A stretch of DNA of 64,000 nt from Pokkaliibacter sp. MBI-7 (GTDB lineage Bacteria; Pseudomonadota; Gammaproteobacteria; Pseudomonadales; Balneatricaceae): positions 839,001-903,000 of the forward strand of contig NZ_JARVTG010000001.1 in NCBI RefSeq assembly GCF_029846635.1, given 5' to 3'. The number at the start of each line of letters is the position of its first letter. The stretch's first letter is position 1. The notes under the pieces were generated by a model, which searched no databases, was not told where the DNA came from, and saw nothing but the letters and a program-made list of their open reading frames with translations. The translations under genes and the position numbers were made by a program. Below, piece after piece: positions 1-8,900 of the stretch.

Positions 1-783
1 GACATCATTGCGCAGCACCTGAATCTGCTTGGCACCCGAGACTATGCAACCCTGATGCGTCGCACCCGTCTGAGCGAAGAAGAGCTGGCCGCCGTCATTC
101 ATTTGATACAGACCCTTAATCCTCGCCCTGGCGCCAGCATTACCTCTGGCGATTCGGAATATGTGATCCCCGATGTGGTTGTCAGCAAGAAAGAAGGTCA
201 ATGGCTCATTGAACTGAATCAGGATGCCATGCCCAGGTTGCGTATCAACAATAGCTACGCCAGTCTGATCAAGCGCGCAGACTCAAGTAGCGACAACACC
301 TATCTGAAGAATCAGCTGCAAGAAGCACGCTGGTTTATCAAAAGCCTGCAAAGTCGCAACGACACCCTGCTCAAAGTAGCCACCAAGATTGTTGAATTTC
401 AACTCGACTTCTTTGAAGAGGGCGAAGAAGCAATGCGCCCGATGGTCCTGGCAGACATTGCTCAGGCAGTGGAGATGCACGAGTCCACTATTTCTCGTGT
501 CACAACCCAGAAGTTCATGCACACTCCACGTGGGGTGTTTGAACTGAAGTACTTCTTCTCCAGCCACGTCGGTACATCCGACGGTGGGGAAGCCTCCTCG
601 ACAGCAATTCGCGCCATAATCAAAAAGCTGATTGCCGAGGAGCCTCCGAAAAAGCCATTGAGTGATGCCAAGCTGGCTACCCTTCTGGAAGATCAGGGTA
701 TCAATGTGGCTCGTCGTACTGTGGCTAAATATCGCGAAGCTATGGGTATTGCCCCATCGAATGAGCGTAAACGTTTGGTTTAA
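1..783 (+). CDS. rpoN: RNA polymerase sigma-54 factor RpoN (C-terminal part)
   Basis: This is the 3' end of a gene whose start lies before the window; the frame is open from base 1 and gives about 260 residues. Sigma-54 directs RNA polymerase to -24/-12 promoters that need AAA+ enhancer-binding proteins. The visible part covers the end of the core-binding domain, the DNA-binding helix-turn-helix region (MHESTISRVT), and near the C terminus the RpoN box (ARRTVAKYRE), which reads the -24 element. The following genes hpf, ptsN, rapZ and ptsO are the classical rpoN companions, which confirms the identity. A likely client promoter (hmp) with its activator gene norR is in this same window near 55.5 kb. 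Identity is essentially certain; only the N-terminal portion cannot be assessed. Confidence 0.97.
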   Translation, partial: DIIAQHLNLLGTRDYATLMRRTRLSEEELAAVIHLIQTLNPRPGASITSGDSEYVIPDVVVSKKEGQWLIELNQDAMPRLRINNSYASLIKRADSSSDNTYLKNQLQEARWFIKSLQSRNDTLLKVATKIVEFQLDFFEEGEEAMRPMVLADIAQAVEMHESTISRVTTQKFMHTPRGVFELKYFFSSHVGTSDGGEASSTAIRAIIKKLIAEEPPKKPLSDAKLATLLEDQGINVARRTVAKYREAMGIAPSNERKRLV

Positions 784-811
784 AAGCTAAATTTTTTGAC
801 GCAAAAAAAAT

Positions 812-842
812 TTGACGAAGCCTGCAAGCATACGGCTATATT
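812..842 (+). promoter_or_regulatory. Possible sigma-70 promoter upstream of hpf
   Basis: TTGACG (812-817) and TATATT (837-842) resemble -35 and -10 boxes, but the 19 bp spacer is longer than ideal. The site lies in the AT-rich gap between rpoN and hpf, about 45 bp before the hpf start, so hpf-ptsN-rapZ-ptsO could be transcribed separately from rpoN. Weak call made by eye. Confidence 0.3.
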
Positions 843-886
843 GAGATGCAACCAGCAAACATTCACCGGCAACTCAGGAGAGTGCT

Positions 887-1195
887 ATGCAAATAAATAT
901 CACAGGCCATCAGCTGGAACTCACCCCTGCTCTCACTGATTACGTTCACAGCAAGCTACAAAAGCTGGAACGTCACTTTGACAACATCACCAACGTTCAA
1001 GTCACTCTAAGCGTGGAAAAAACCCGCCAGATCGCCGAAGCCAATGTTCATCTGGCAGGTGGCGAGCTGTTTGCCACCCATGAAAATGGTGATATGTATG
1101 CTGCAATTGACGGCCTGGTAGACAAACTGGATCGCCAGCTACTGAAGCATAAAGAAAAGCAAAAAGAACGCAGTCACGGCGTTACGGTACGTTAA
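887..1195 (+). CDS. hpf: Ribosome hibernation-promoting factor (short form)
   Basis: The 102-residue product matches the short HPF/YfiA family (sigma-54 modulation protein, S30AE fold). These proteins bind the decoding centre of the 30S subunit and promote 100S ribosome dimers in stationary phase. Visible family features are the opening MQINITGHQLELT, a middle region with VQVTLSVEKTRQIAE, and a basic tail. There is no long C-terminal extension, so this is the short gammaproteobacterial form that usually works with RMF. The start is supported by a CAGGAG ribosome site a few bases upstream. The gene sits 104 bp after rpoN and 9 bp before ptsN, its usual position. Confidence 0.96.
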   Translation: MQINITGHQLELTPALTDYVHSKLQKLERHFDNITNVQVTLSVEKTRQIAEANVHLAGGELFATHENGDMYAAIDGLVDKLDRQLLKHKEKQKERSHGVTVR

Positions 1196-1204
1196 TCCTC
1201 ACCT

Positions 1205-1669
1205 ATGCAACTAAACCAACTTTTAACCCAGGCATGCACCATTGAAGGTGCAGCCTGGAGTAGCAAGAAGCGCGTACTGGAACAGGCCAGTGAACTACTG
1301 GCCAGCCAGTTCGACCATCTGGATGTTGACGCTATCTACAACGGCCTTCTGAGTAGAGAGCGACTAGGCAGTACAGGCCTGGGTGGCGGGATTGCGATCC
1401 CTCACTGCCGCTTACAGGACTGCGACAAGGTCACTGGCGCATTGATACATCTCAAAGACCCTGTCGACTTCGATGCTCGTGATAATCAGCCTGTCGATCT
1501 GATTTTCGTCCTGCTTGCTCCCGAAGAAGCTCATGACTCTCATCTGCAGGCATTAGCACGCGTTGCCGGGTTGTTGCAGGATGAAAGCAACCTGCAGCGC
1601 CTACGCCGAGCTGGCAGTGCAGAGGCCTTATATCAGACAGCACTGGATATAGCTGCTCAGACATCATGA
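1205..1669 (+). CDS. ptsN: Nitrogen PTS enzyme IIA (EIIA-Ntr)
   Basis: A 154-residue PTS EIIA type-2 domain protein. It receives phosphate from NPr and acts as a regulator rather than a sugar transporter, affecting potassium transport, nitrogen and carbon responses. The phospho-acceptor histidine is H67 in the conserved GGIAIPHCRL segment. Length agrees with the family (about 150-165 residues). Its stop codon overlaps the rapZ start by 4 bp, which implies translational coupling. Its partner NPr (ptsO) lies one gene downstream; the EI-Ntr gene ptsP is not in the window. Confidence 0.96.
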   Translation: MQLNQLLTQACTIEGAAWSSKKRVLEQASELLASQFDHLDVDAIYNGLLSRERLGSTGLGGGIAIPHCRLQDCDKVTGALIHLKDPVDFDARDNQPVDLIFVLLAPEEAHDSHLQALARVAGLLQDESNLQRLRRAGSAEALYQTALDIAAQTS

Positions 1670-2520
1670 AACTTTTTATCATCAGTGGTCGGTCAGGATC
1701 AGGAAAAAGTACAGCACTCAACGCGCTGGAGGATCTTGGCTACTACTGCATTGATAACCTGCCCGTCGACCTGCTGAAAGCACTGGTCGAGCAGGCTCAG
1801 AAGTCTCCCAGCCCTGAGCGTCAGAATATGGCTGTCAGCATTGACGCTCGCAACCTTCCCGGTGGTCTGGGCGATCTTCCAGTGCTATTGCAAGACATCC
1901 GCAACATGGGTGTCCACTGTGAAGTGATTTATCTGGATGCTGATGAAAGCATCCTCCTTCAGCGCTTCAGCGCCACCCGCCGTCGTCATCCGCTGACCAA
2001 TGGACGCATCAGCCTCCAGGAAGCCATTCAGGAAGAGCGAAGACTGCTTCGCCCTATTTCCAACTGTGCCGATCTGACTATCGACACGACTCATATGACG
2101 CTGTACGACTTGCGCGATACGATCAAAGTGCGCGTTGCAGGCCGTGCACAGGAGCTGGCGGTATTATTTCTGTCGTTCGGATTTAAGCATGGCCTGCCAC
2201 TGGATGCAGACCTGGTGTTTGATGTCCGCTGCCTGCCCAACCCACATTGGATTCCATCACTGCGTGGCTTCACAGGGCGTGAGCAACCTGTCATCGACTA
2301 CCTGCAAAATGAGGCAGATGTGGGCAAGATGCTTGATGACCTGCGTAACTTGTTAGAAACTTGGCTACCATATTATGAACGCAACAATCGTGCCTATATG
2401 ACGGTAGCCATAGGTTGTACAGGTGGCCAGCATCGCTCGGTTTATATGGTCGAGCAATTAGCCGCTTACTTCACTGCAACTCGGCATCACATCCAGACTC
2501 GGCACAGAGAGCTCGATTAA
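1666..2520 (+). CDS. rapZ: RNase adapter protein RapZ
   Basis: A 284-residue protein of the RapZ/YvcJ family. In enterobacteria RapZ guides RNase E to the small RNA GlmZ and so controls glucosamine-6-phosphate synthase; outside the enterobacteria its target is less clear. The Walker A motif GRSGSGKST is at residues 8-16. The C-terminal domain carries GCTGGQHRSVYMVEQL, the conserved region involved in RNA and metabolite binding. The length equals that of the E. coli protein. It overlaps ptsN by 4 bp and is followed by ptsO after 14 bp, the standard rpoN-operon arrangement. Confidence 0.96.
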   Translation: MKLFIISGRSGSGKSTALNALEDLGYYCIDNLPVDLLKALVEQAQKSPSPERQNMAVSIDARNLPGGLGDLPVLLQDIRNMGVHCEVIYLDADESILLQRFSATRRRHPLTNGRISLQEAIQEERRLLRPISNCADLTIDTTHMTLYDLRDTIKVRVAGRAQELAVLFLSFGFKHGLPLDADLVFDVRCLPNPHWIPSLRGFTGREQPVIDYLQNEADVGKMLDDLRNLLETWLPYYERNNRAYMTVAIGCTGGQHRSVYMVEQLAAYFTATRHHIQTRHRELD

Positions 2521-2534
2521 CTTCAGGATGCGGC

Positions 2535-2807
2535 ATGCGCGAAGAGAAAATTACGCTTATTAACAAATTGGGCTTGCATGCCAGAGCAACAGCTAAGCTG
2601 ATCGGTGTGACCACCCGTTTTACCTGCCGGATCCAGATGGGCAAGATCGGCGGCAAGATGGTTGATGCCAAAAGCATCATGTCCGTTATGTTACTGGCGG
2701 CCAGCAACGGTACTGAACTCCAGTTCATGCTAGATGGCGAAGATGAGGCACAAGCCTGGGAAGCCATTGCCGCTATGATCAATGATCGGTTTGAAGAGGG
2801 AGAATAA
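2535..2807 (+). CDS. ptsO: Nitrogen PTS phosphocarrier NPr (HPr family)
   Basis: A 90-residue HPr-family protein that passes phosphate from EI-Ntr to EIIA-Ntr. The phosphorylated histidine is H15 in the motif KLGLHARATAKL, and the AKSIMSVMLLAAS segment corresponds to the regulatory-serine helix of HPr proteins. I chose the ATG at 2535 because the homology begins there; the frame is open further upstream but that part overlaps rapZ and has no family similarity. It completes the rpoN-hpf-ptsN-rapZ-ptsO set. Confidence 0.95.
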   Translation: MREEKITLINKLGLHARATAKLIGVTTRFTCRIQMGKIGGKMVDAKSIMSVMLLAASNGTELQFMLDGEDEAQAWEAIAAMINDRFEEGE

Positions 2808-2844
2808 CCTCCCTAACCCACCAGCTGCTCTCCTCCACTCCTCA

Positions 2845-2877
2845 ATCCCGTTGCCATTGCACTGGCATGAGCGGGAT
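2845..2877. other. Hairpin between ptsO and mgtE
   Basis: ATCCCG (2845-2850) pairs with CGGGAT (2872-2877), and TGCCA with TGGCA further in, giving a two-part stem in the 150 bp gap between ptsO and mgtE. There is no following T run, so it is not a convincing intrinsic terminator. It may separate the nitrogen-PTS operon from mgtE or shape the mgtE leader. Confidence 0.4.
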
Positions 2878-2957
2878 ATTCAGATACTATTTCAGCAGTG
2901 ATCTAGGAACTCAGCCTCTGTGCCCAGCGGTGCAGATCCGCACACCAGGAACGAGCT

Positions 2958-4307
2958 ATGGCCCAGGCCCTGAACCACAGCCAGCTGGAATACCTCAATG
3001 CCGCGCTCAGCAGCGGTGAGCTACAACAGGTACGCCGAATGATGAACGGCGGCCTGAAACCCGCCGATGTTGCCCATCTTATCGAGTCTTCCCCACCTAA
3101 AATCCGTACCTTGTTATGGAATATGGTCGATCAGGACAACGAAGGGGAAGTCCTGCAATATCTGAGCTTCGACCTGCAGGAGAGTTTCCTGCGGGAAATG
3201 AACGCGGAAGAGCTCATTGCCGCCGTTGAGCACCTGGATATCGACGACCTGGCAGACATGCTGCAGCATCTGCCAAGCACGATCATCAGCGAAGTGTTGC
3301 GTTCGATGGATCAGCAGGACCGCGAACGTCTGGAACAGGTACTGTCCTACCCCGAGGACAGTGCCGGCGGGTTGATGAATACCGACACCATTACTGTTCG
3401 GGCGGATATCTCCATCGACACAGCGCTGCGATACCTGCGCTGGCACAGTGAGATCCCTGCTATGACAGACAGCCTGTTCGTGGTCAGCCGCAAAGATGTC
3501 TTTATCGGTATTCTGCCACTGACCCGCCTGCTGGTCAGCGACCCCAATATCAGTATTCGCGAGGTGATGATTACCGATACCATCACCATCCCTGCCACCA
3601 TGCCTGACACCGAAGTTGCCAAACTATTCGAGCGGCACGATCTGGTATCAGCACCGGTGGTGGGAGATGACAATGTCCTGCTCGGACGTATCACAATCGA
3701 TGACGTGGTTGATGTTATTCGCGAAGAATCGGACCACTCACTGATGAGCATGGCCGGCCTTGATGACGATGCGGATACCTTCTCCCCTACACTAAAAACC
3801 GCCAGACGCCGTGCCGTCTGGCTGGGTATCAATCTAATCACCGCATTCATCGCTTCAGCTGTCATCGGTATGTTTGAGGCGACCATTCAGAAAGTGGTAG
3901 CGCTTGCTGTGTTGATGCCCATCGTTGCGAGCATGGGCGGCATTGCAGGCAGCCAAACGCTCACCCTGATGATCCGCGGTCAGGCTCTGGGACAGGTAGA
4001 GCGCAGCAACATGGGCTGGCTGCTCAATCGCGAACTACTTGTCGGACTGCTCAACGGCGCATTATGGGCCATCGTCATCGCCTGCCTGGCCATGCTCTGG
4101 TTCAAGGACATCACAATTGGCCTCATCATCGCCAGCGCCATCATCATCAACCTGATCGCGGCCGCACTTTCTGGTACTATGTTGCCCCTTTTACTGAAGG
4201 CGTGGGGGATCGATCCCGCCCTGGCAGGAAGTGTAATCCTGACTACCATTACAGATGTGGTGGGGTTTATGTCCTTTCTCGGCCTGGCCACTATTTTCTA
4301 CGCCTGA
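2958..4307 (+). CDS. mgtE: Magnesium transporter/channel MgtE
   Basis: A 449-residue MgtE-family magnesium channel. The order of parts is standard: a cytoplasmic MgtE_N superhelical domain (about residues 30-130, repeats such as LIAAVEHLDIDDLADML), two CBS domains (about 135-255) that sense Mg2+, the plug helix, and a membrane domain of five helices (about 285-449). The pore region contains MPIVASMGGIAGSQTL. Preceding bases AGGAACGAGCT give an acceptable ribosome site. It is transcribed in the same direction as ptsO and darP but with a 150 bp gap, so it may have its own promoter. Confidence 0.95.
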   Translation: MAQALNHSQLEYLNAALSSGELQQVRRMMNGGLKPADVAHLIESSPPKIRTLLWNMVDQDNEGEVLQYLSFDLQESFLREMNAEELIAAVEHLDIDDLADMLQHLPSTIISEVLRSMDQQDRERLEQVLSYPEDSAGGLMNTDTITVRADISIDTALRYLRWHSEIPAMTDSLFVVSRKDVFIGILPLTRLLVSDPNISIREVMITDTITIPATMPDTEVAKLFERHDLVSAPVVGDDNVLLGRITIDDVVDVIREESDHSLMSMAGLDDDADTFSPTLKTARRRAVWLGINLITAFIASAVIGMFEATIQKVVALAVLMPIVASMGGIAGSQTLTLMIRGQALGQVERSNMGWLLNRELLVGLLNGALWAIVIACLAMLWFKDITIGLIIASAIIINLIAAALSGTMLPLLLKAWGIDPALAGSVILTTITDVVGFMSFLGLATIFYA

Positions 4308-4417
4308 TCGTATTTCCGCTCTGCAGCCCTGAGACGTTCAGCAGGACTCCTGCCAACGACACATCAACAGGCATCAGAAGAAATACAGTTCCCCACCCAG
4401 GTTTGACGGATAAGACA

Positions 4418-4942
4418 ATGCGCTACAGCTGGCATAAAGACGACCAAGAAGACGAATTTGAAGGCCCGAGCAAGTCGGAACTGAAGCGCCAGAGCGAGGC
4501 TCTGCAGTCACTCGGCAAGCGTCTGACAGAGATGACCAACGAACAGCTAACCAAAGTGCCAATGAGCGACACTCTGGCCAAGGCTATCCTTGAGCACAAA
4601 CGCCTCAAGCAGGGCGAGGCCATGCGCCGCCACCTGCAATACATTGGCAAGCTGATGCGTAGTGAAGATAACGAAGCCATCCAGAATGTAGTGGACCGCT
4701 TCGATGCCGGAAGCCAGGCTTACGTACAGCACTTCCATATGTTGGAGCGTTGGCGTGATCGTCTTCTGAATGAAGGGCAGGATGCATTAACTGAACTGCT
4801 GGCAGAGTTCCCCGAGTTCGACATCCAGCACCTGCGTCAGCTGGTCCGCAATGCACAGCGCGAACAAAGTGCAGGGAAACCACCAGCCAGCGCCCGCAAG
4901 CTGTTCAGTTACATTCGTGAAGTGGTCGAAGCAAGACAGTAA
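4418..4942 (+). CDS. darP: Ribosome biogenesis factor DarP (YjgA, DUF615)
   Basis: A 174-residue DUF615 protein. DarP/YjgA associates with the pre-50S ribosomal subunit and helps its late maturation. The sequence is highly charged and helical, with the family signature SELKRQSEALQSLGKRL near the start. I use the ATG at 4418 since similarity begins there and the upstream part of the open frame overlaps the 3' end of mgtE. Usually it lies beside pmbA (tldE), but here the next gene is the convergent nitrilase only 39 bp away. Confidence 0.93.
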   Translation: MRYSWHKDDQEDEFEGPSKSELKRQSEALQSLGKRLTEMTNEQLTKVPMSDTLAKAILEHKRLKQGEAMRRHLQYIGKLMRSEDNEAIQNVVDRFDAGSQAYVQHFHMLERWRDRLLNEGQDALTELLAEFPEFDIQHLRQLVRNAQREQSAGKPPASARKLFSYIREVVEARQ

Positions 4943-4981
4943 GGTCGCAGCCGCGTCACCCTACCCCATCCAGCGTTGCAC

Positions 4982-5827
4982 TCAGCTGGCGCTTGATGGG
5001 GGAGCAAGCTTGACATGCTGCAATACCGGCATTCGCGTACGTATATCTCGCAACAACTGCAGATCACAATCTGCACTCACCACTCCCCCCCCCTGCTTTA
5101 AGCGGTTCAGCACCTCTCCCCAGGGAGAGACAATCATGGAGTCGCCATTAGTGGCACGTTTCGGCGTATGCTGTCCGCCCATATTCGGGGCCAGCATGTA
5201 GCACTGCGTCTCAATGGCTCGGGCCCGTACCAGCACTTCCCAATGCGCATCGCCGGTGGTGCGGGTGAAGGCAGAAGGCAAGCTGATCAACTCTGCGCCC
5301 GCCTGCTGATAACGCCTGAATAGCTCAGGGAAACGCAAGTCATAGCACACCGCCATACCCAGTCGGCCCCAGGGGGTATCAGCAACGACGGGAGTATCGC
5401 CTGGCTCTACCTCACTGGACTCACGGTAGGACTGCTGCTGATCAGCCACCTCAACATCAAACAGGTGAATCTTGTCGTAACGCGCCACTTCGTTACCTGC
5501 ATCATCCAGCAGCCACGAAGCCGATCGTGCACGAGCTTGCAGCAAGCTGCCATCGGCACGGCGACGAGTGGGAATCGTGCCAGCCAGCAACCAGATGCCA
5601 TGCCGCCGGGCCTGCTCAGCAACAAAGCTGCGCAATCTGCCACTTTGATCTATCTCCTGGGCAGCCACTTCCTGCATCCGGCCCGTGGAAAAAGAGGCAA
5701 AGTTCTCGGGCAGAAGGATAAAACGAGCACCCTGTTTAGCGGCCACCTCAATTAACAGCTGTGCTTGCTGCAGGTTGGCATCCAGATCAGGAATGCTGAC
5801 CATTTGCACCAGTGCAATTTCACCCAT
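4982..5827 (-). CDS. Carbon-nitrogen hydrolase (nitrilase superfamily amidase)
   Basis: A 281-residue member of the nitrilase superfamily, close to the Nit/YafV-like proteins found beside yhdP. Family members hydrolyse amides such as deaminated glutathione or omega-amides; the substrate here is not determined. The catalytic triad is visible: E in LLPENFAS, K in RYDKIHLFDV and C in AVCYDLRFPELF. I chose the ATG at 5827, which has a good GGAAGG ribosome site just upstream, although the frame continues about 100 bp further 5'. It lies downstream of yhdP on the same strand, separated by 131 bp. The tldD gene that normally follows it is absent. Confidence 0.92.
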   Translation of the reverse strand: MGEIALVQMVSIPDLDANLQQAQLLIEVAAKQGARFILLPENFASFSTGRMQEVAAQEIDQSGRLRSFVAEQARRHGIWLLAGTIPTRRRADGSLLQARARSASWLLDDAGNEVARYDKIHLFDVEVADQQQSYRESSEVEPGDTPVVADTPWGRLGMAVCYDLRFPELFRRYQQAGAELISLPSAFTRTTGDAHWEVLVRARAIETQCYMLAPNMGGQHTPKRATNGDSMIVSPWGEVLNRLKQGGGVVSADCDLQLLRDIRTRMPVLQHVKLAPPSSAS

Positions 5828-5958
5828 AATCCTTCCCACCTTGATTGATACAACAGGGTCACAGCCAGCTTTTACCACCCTGCTGGCAGCGAGTATGCGA
5901 TAGCTGCCGGAATTGACACAGAACATGAGTGTGTGACCAGACTCAAGAGCGAGCAGTG

Positions 5959-8900
5959 TTAGCGATCACCACCCTGAGGACGTCCTGTCTTGTCGTGCGA
6001 CTCTGTGCTCTCAGCAGCATCAGAGGTTTTCCCCCCCGCACCTTCCAGTTGTACATCCTCTTCACCCAGCTTGCCTTTGATGTGGTATTTGACTGTGGCA
6101 ATCTTGCTGAGCCTGTCCCCAGTGATCTTATCAAGGATAAACAAAGCACCTCCCACCTGCGGCAATCCGGCAAGCAGCCCGGCAATCGGCAATGCACTGG
6201 TAATTGGCAGGGTCACGTTCACATGCTGATCAACGGTATCATGCACCAGATCCAGCGTTCCCCTGGCCTCAATATCGGCCCCGCCCCCCTGTATGCGGGT
6301 GGGCTCGCGGGTAATCATCACCCCATTGCTAATGTTCATGGAGCTGGTCCAGGTATCGTAGCTGATACCCGAGCTGAAGAGGTCACGGAAATCCAGCGTC
6401 AAACGACGACCGATCTGATTAAAGTTAAAGATATTGAAGATTTTCAGGGCGTTACTTTCCGTCGACGTCTTCAGAATCTCGCCTTTCGCCAGTTTGAGAT
6501 CAGACTGCCCACTCAGCCGGCTCAGGACAAAGGCCGCGGGTGAGCCTGGCCAGCCAACATTGGCGGTCAGCTGCCAGTTTTTACTGGTCAGTGACTTGGC
6601 ATACCCCCCACGACTAATCAGCTCACCGAGGTCATCCCCATGCACATCCAACTTCAACTGTGTAGTTGACTGCGCACTATCGCGGTGCCAGCTCATCAGG
6701 GCATCCATGCCGTGGTTGCCCAGTTTGGCTGTAATGGGCAATAACTGATAGCCATCGCTGCTGGCTTTACCACTCAGCTGCCAGCTCCCCAATGGCCATT
6801 TCCCAAACTTCAGCTCACCCACTTGAGCTGTCAGTGTTGGCCATTGTCGTGGATCAACCTGTGCCAGCGGGTCATCGAACTTTTCCTGCTCGCCATCGCT
6901 CTGTTTATTCTTGTCATCTACTTCAGGAATCAGCAGGCGACTGAGATTGACATCCAAATGGCGACGACCTGCATCATAACTGACTCGCCCATCCAGACTG
7001 TCGCCGCTGAATAGTACTCCCTTGGGATCATAGCTGGCGGTCGCCGCTCCCCAGTCACGCCCCAGCCAGTGAAGATTATCGGTCACTATGCGAGCTGAAA
7101 TCGGCAAGCTGACCTTGCCATCGGGCACATCGCCTTTCTCTCCGGTAGATACGGCACCAGCCACCGACGCTTTATTACTGGCAGTGGAAGAGAGTGAACT
7201 CACTGCCGCGATCCAGTCTGTTGGATTCAACTCAGCAAACTTCGCGGCCACTTCGACTGCAGCACTTTTCGGCCACTGAGGCGCTTCACCACCAACACTG
7301 ATGGCCACGGCTTTGGCCTGGTTACCCTGAAATCTGGCCTTGGCATGCAGCAAGTCACCGTATTCAACAGTGACCCGGGTTTCCTTTTGAGCTTCAATAT
7401 CCAGTTGCAGCGGGACTGTGGCGTTTGCTGCTTTGCCAAGCGGCGCAGGTAAGTTAACACTTACACCCTGCAAATCACTGGTGATATGCAGAGCCTGGCA
7501 ATAGGACGTATCGTCCTGACAGAAATGGCGCATCGCAACCCAGTCCAGATCACCGGTAATCCAGTCAGGCAACGAGAGCTGTTGCCACTGGGCCAGATCA
7601 CTCAGCGCACTGTGTCCTGCTACCTTCAGCGTTGTTGCTGCCGCCCCTGTGGAGTCTTTGCTGCTTGCCGCAGGGACTAGCTGAGCCTGTACATTCTGGC
7701 CACGCCAGTTGCCTTGCAGCGGCGCGTCAGTAAACAACCCTTTACTACTGTCATAATGCAAATCACCGCGAATGTCGTCGACCTGCAACTGTTCTTTGGC
7801 CTGTAGCAACTGAGCACTGCCAAGACGGGTATCCACCTTGATGTCGAGCGCGGGATCATTCCTGGCCAGCGGGATTTGCAATGCCACCTGGCCCGTCAGC
7901 GAGCCTGTCATCTGCCAGTCTTTCAGTGCCGTCAGCGAGCCTGCAAACGGCGCCGTCAACAGCAGATCCTGTACATCAGGCAATGCTGCGTTGACTTCCG
8001 TCGCTACCGACAGGCGATGATCATCAGGAGCCTTTGGCCATACCACCTGCACGTTACTCAGATCCAGATTCTGCAGCTGTGCCTGATGAGCAAAGGCGGT
8101 AACGGATTCATCATGGGTCAGTAACTGGACATTGGCATCGTGTAAAGCAGGCCATTCCGGCGAGAAATTAAGCTGAGCGTTCTGCAGATCAAGATAAAGC
8201 TGCACGGTGCGCTCGTTCCAGCTGGCACTCTTGCTGACACTGCCGTCATAAAGAAAAGCACCGCTGCGGAGATAGCCATCGGGCATGGCCTGCCGCAACC
8301 AGTTCATCAGGGAGGGCGATACCGTGTGATCGGGCACAAACTCAAGCCCCTGTCCGGCATCACTGTCTTTCACACCGATCATCAGCGTAAAGCGCTGATC
8401 ATTGTCATCCTCATGCAAGGGTAACTTCAGGCTGAATCGCCCCCTGGCCTGCCAGCCCAGTCGATCCAGGCTCAGGGTATCGCTGGTCACCCAGGCATCC
8501 TTCTCCGTGAGATGCCAGCCAATTACCCCAGCGGCGCTGTTGAACTCCCAGCCATTGCTGAACAACTGTGGAAAGGCCAGCGTCAGGGGCTGCCCGTGCA
8601 GGCTGACCTTACCACCATGAGCATCTGCCTCCACTGCCCCGGTCACGCCAATGAGCGAGGGGATGCCATCAACATCGTTGACGCTGACTTGCTGCAGATC
8701 ACCCCGTAACGTCCAGGGCGAAACAGGCTGCGCCGCACCATCGCGCTGACTGGCCTGCTCGACACTTGCCTGATCCAGAGTGAAGTAAAGATTTTTGACA
8801 TGCCCGCGGCCATACAGAGGCAACAGCCGGTTTTCCCACAAGCCGGAGGAGACATGCTGCTCCATAAGCCAGGGCCAAAGCCGGTGCAGGTTCAGATCAT

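Noticed and set aside
2821..2957. A magnesium riboswitch in the mgtE leader
   Set aside because: The leader is only 150 bp, shows one imperfect hairpin and lacks the conserved elements of the M-box; not supportable.
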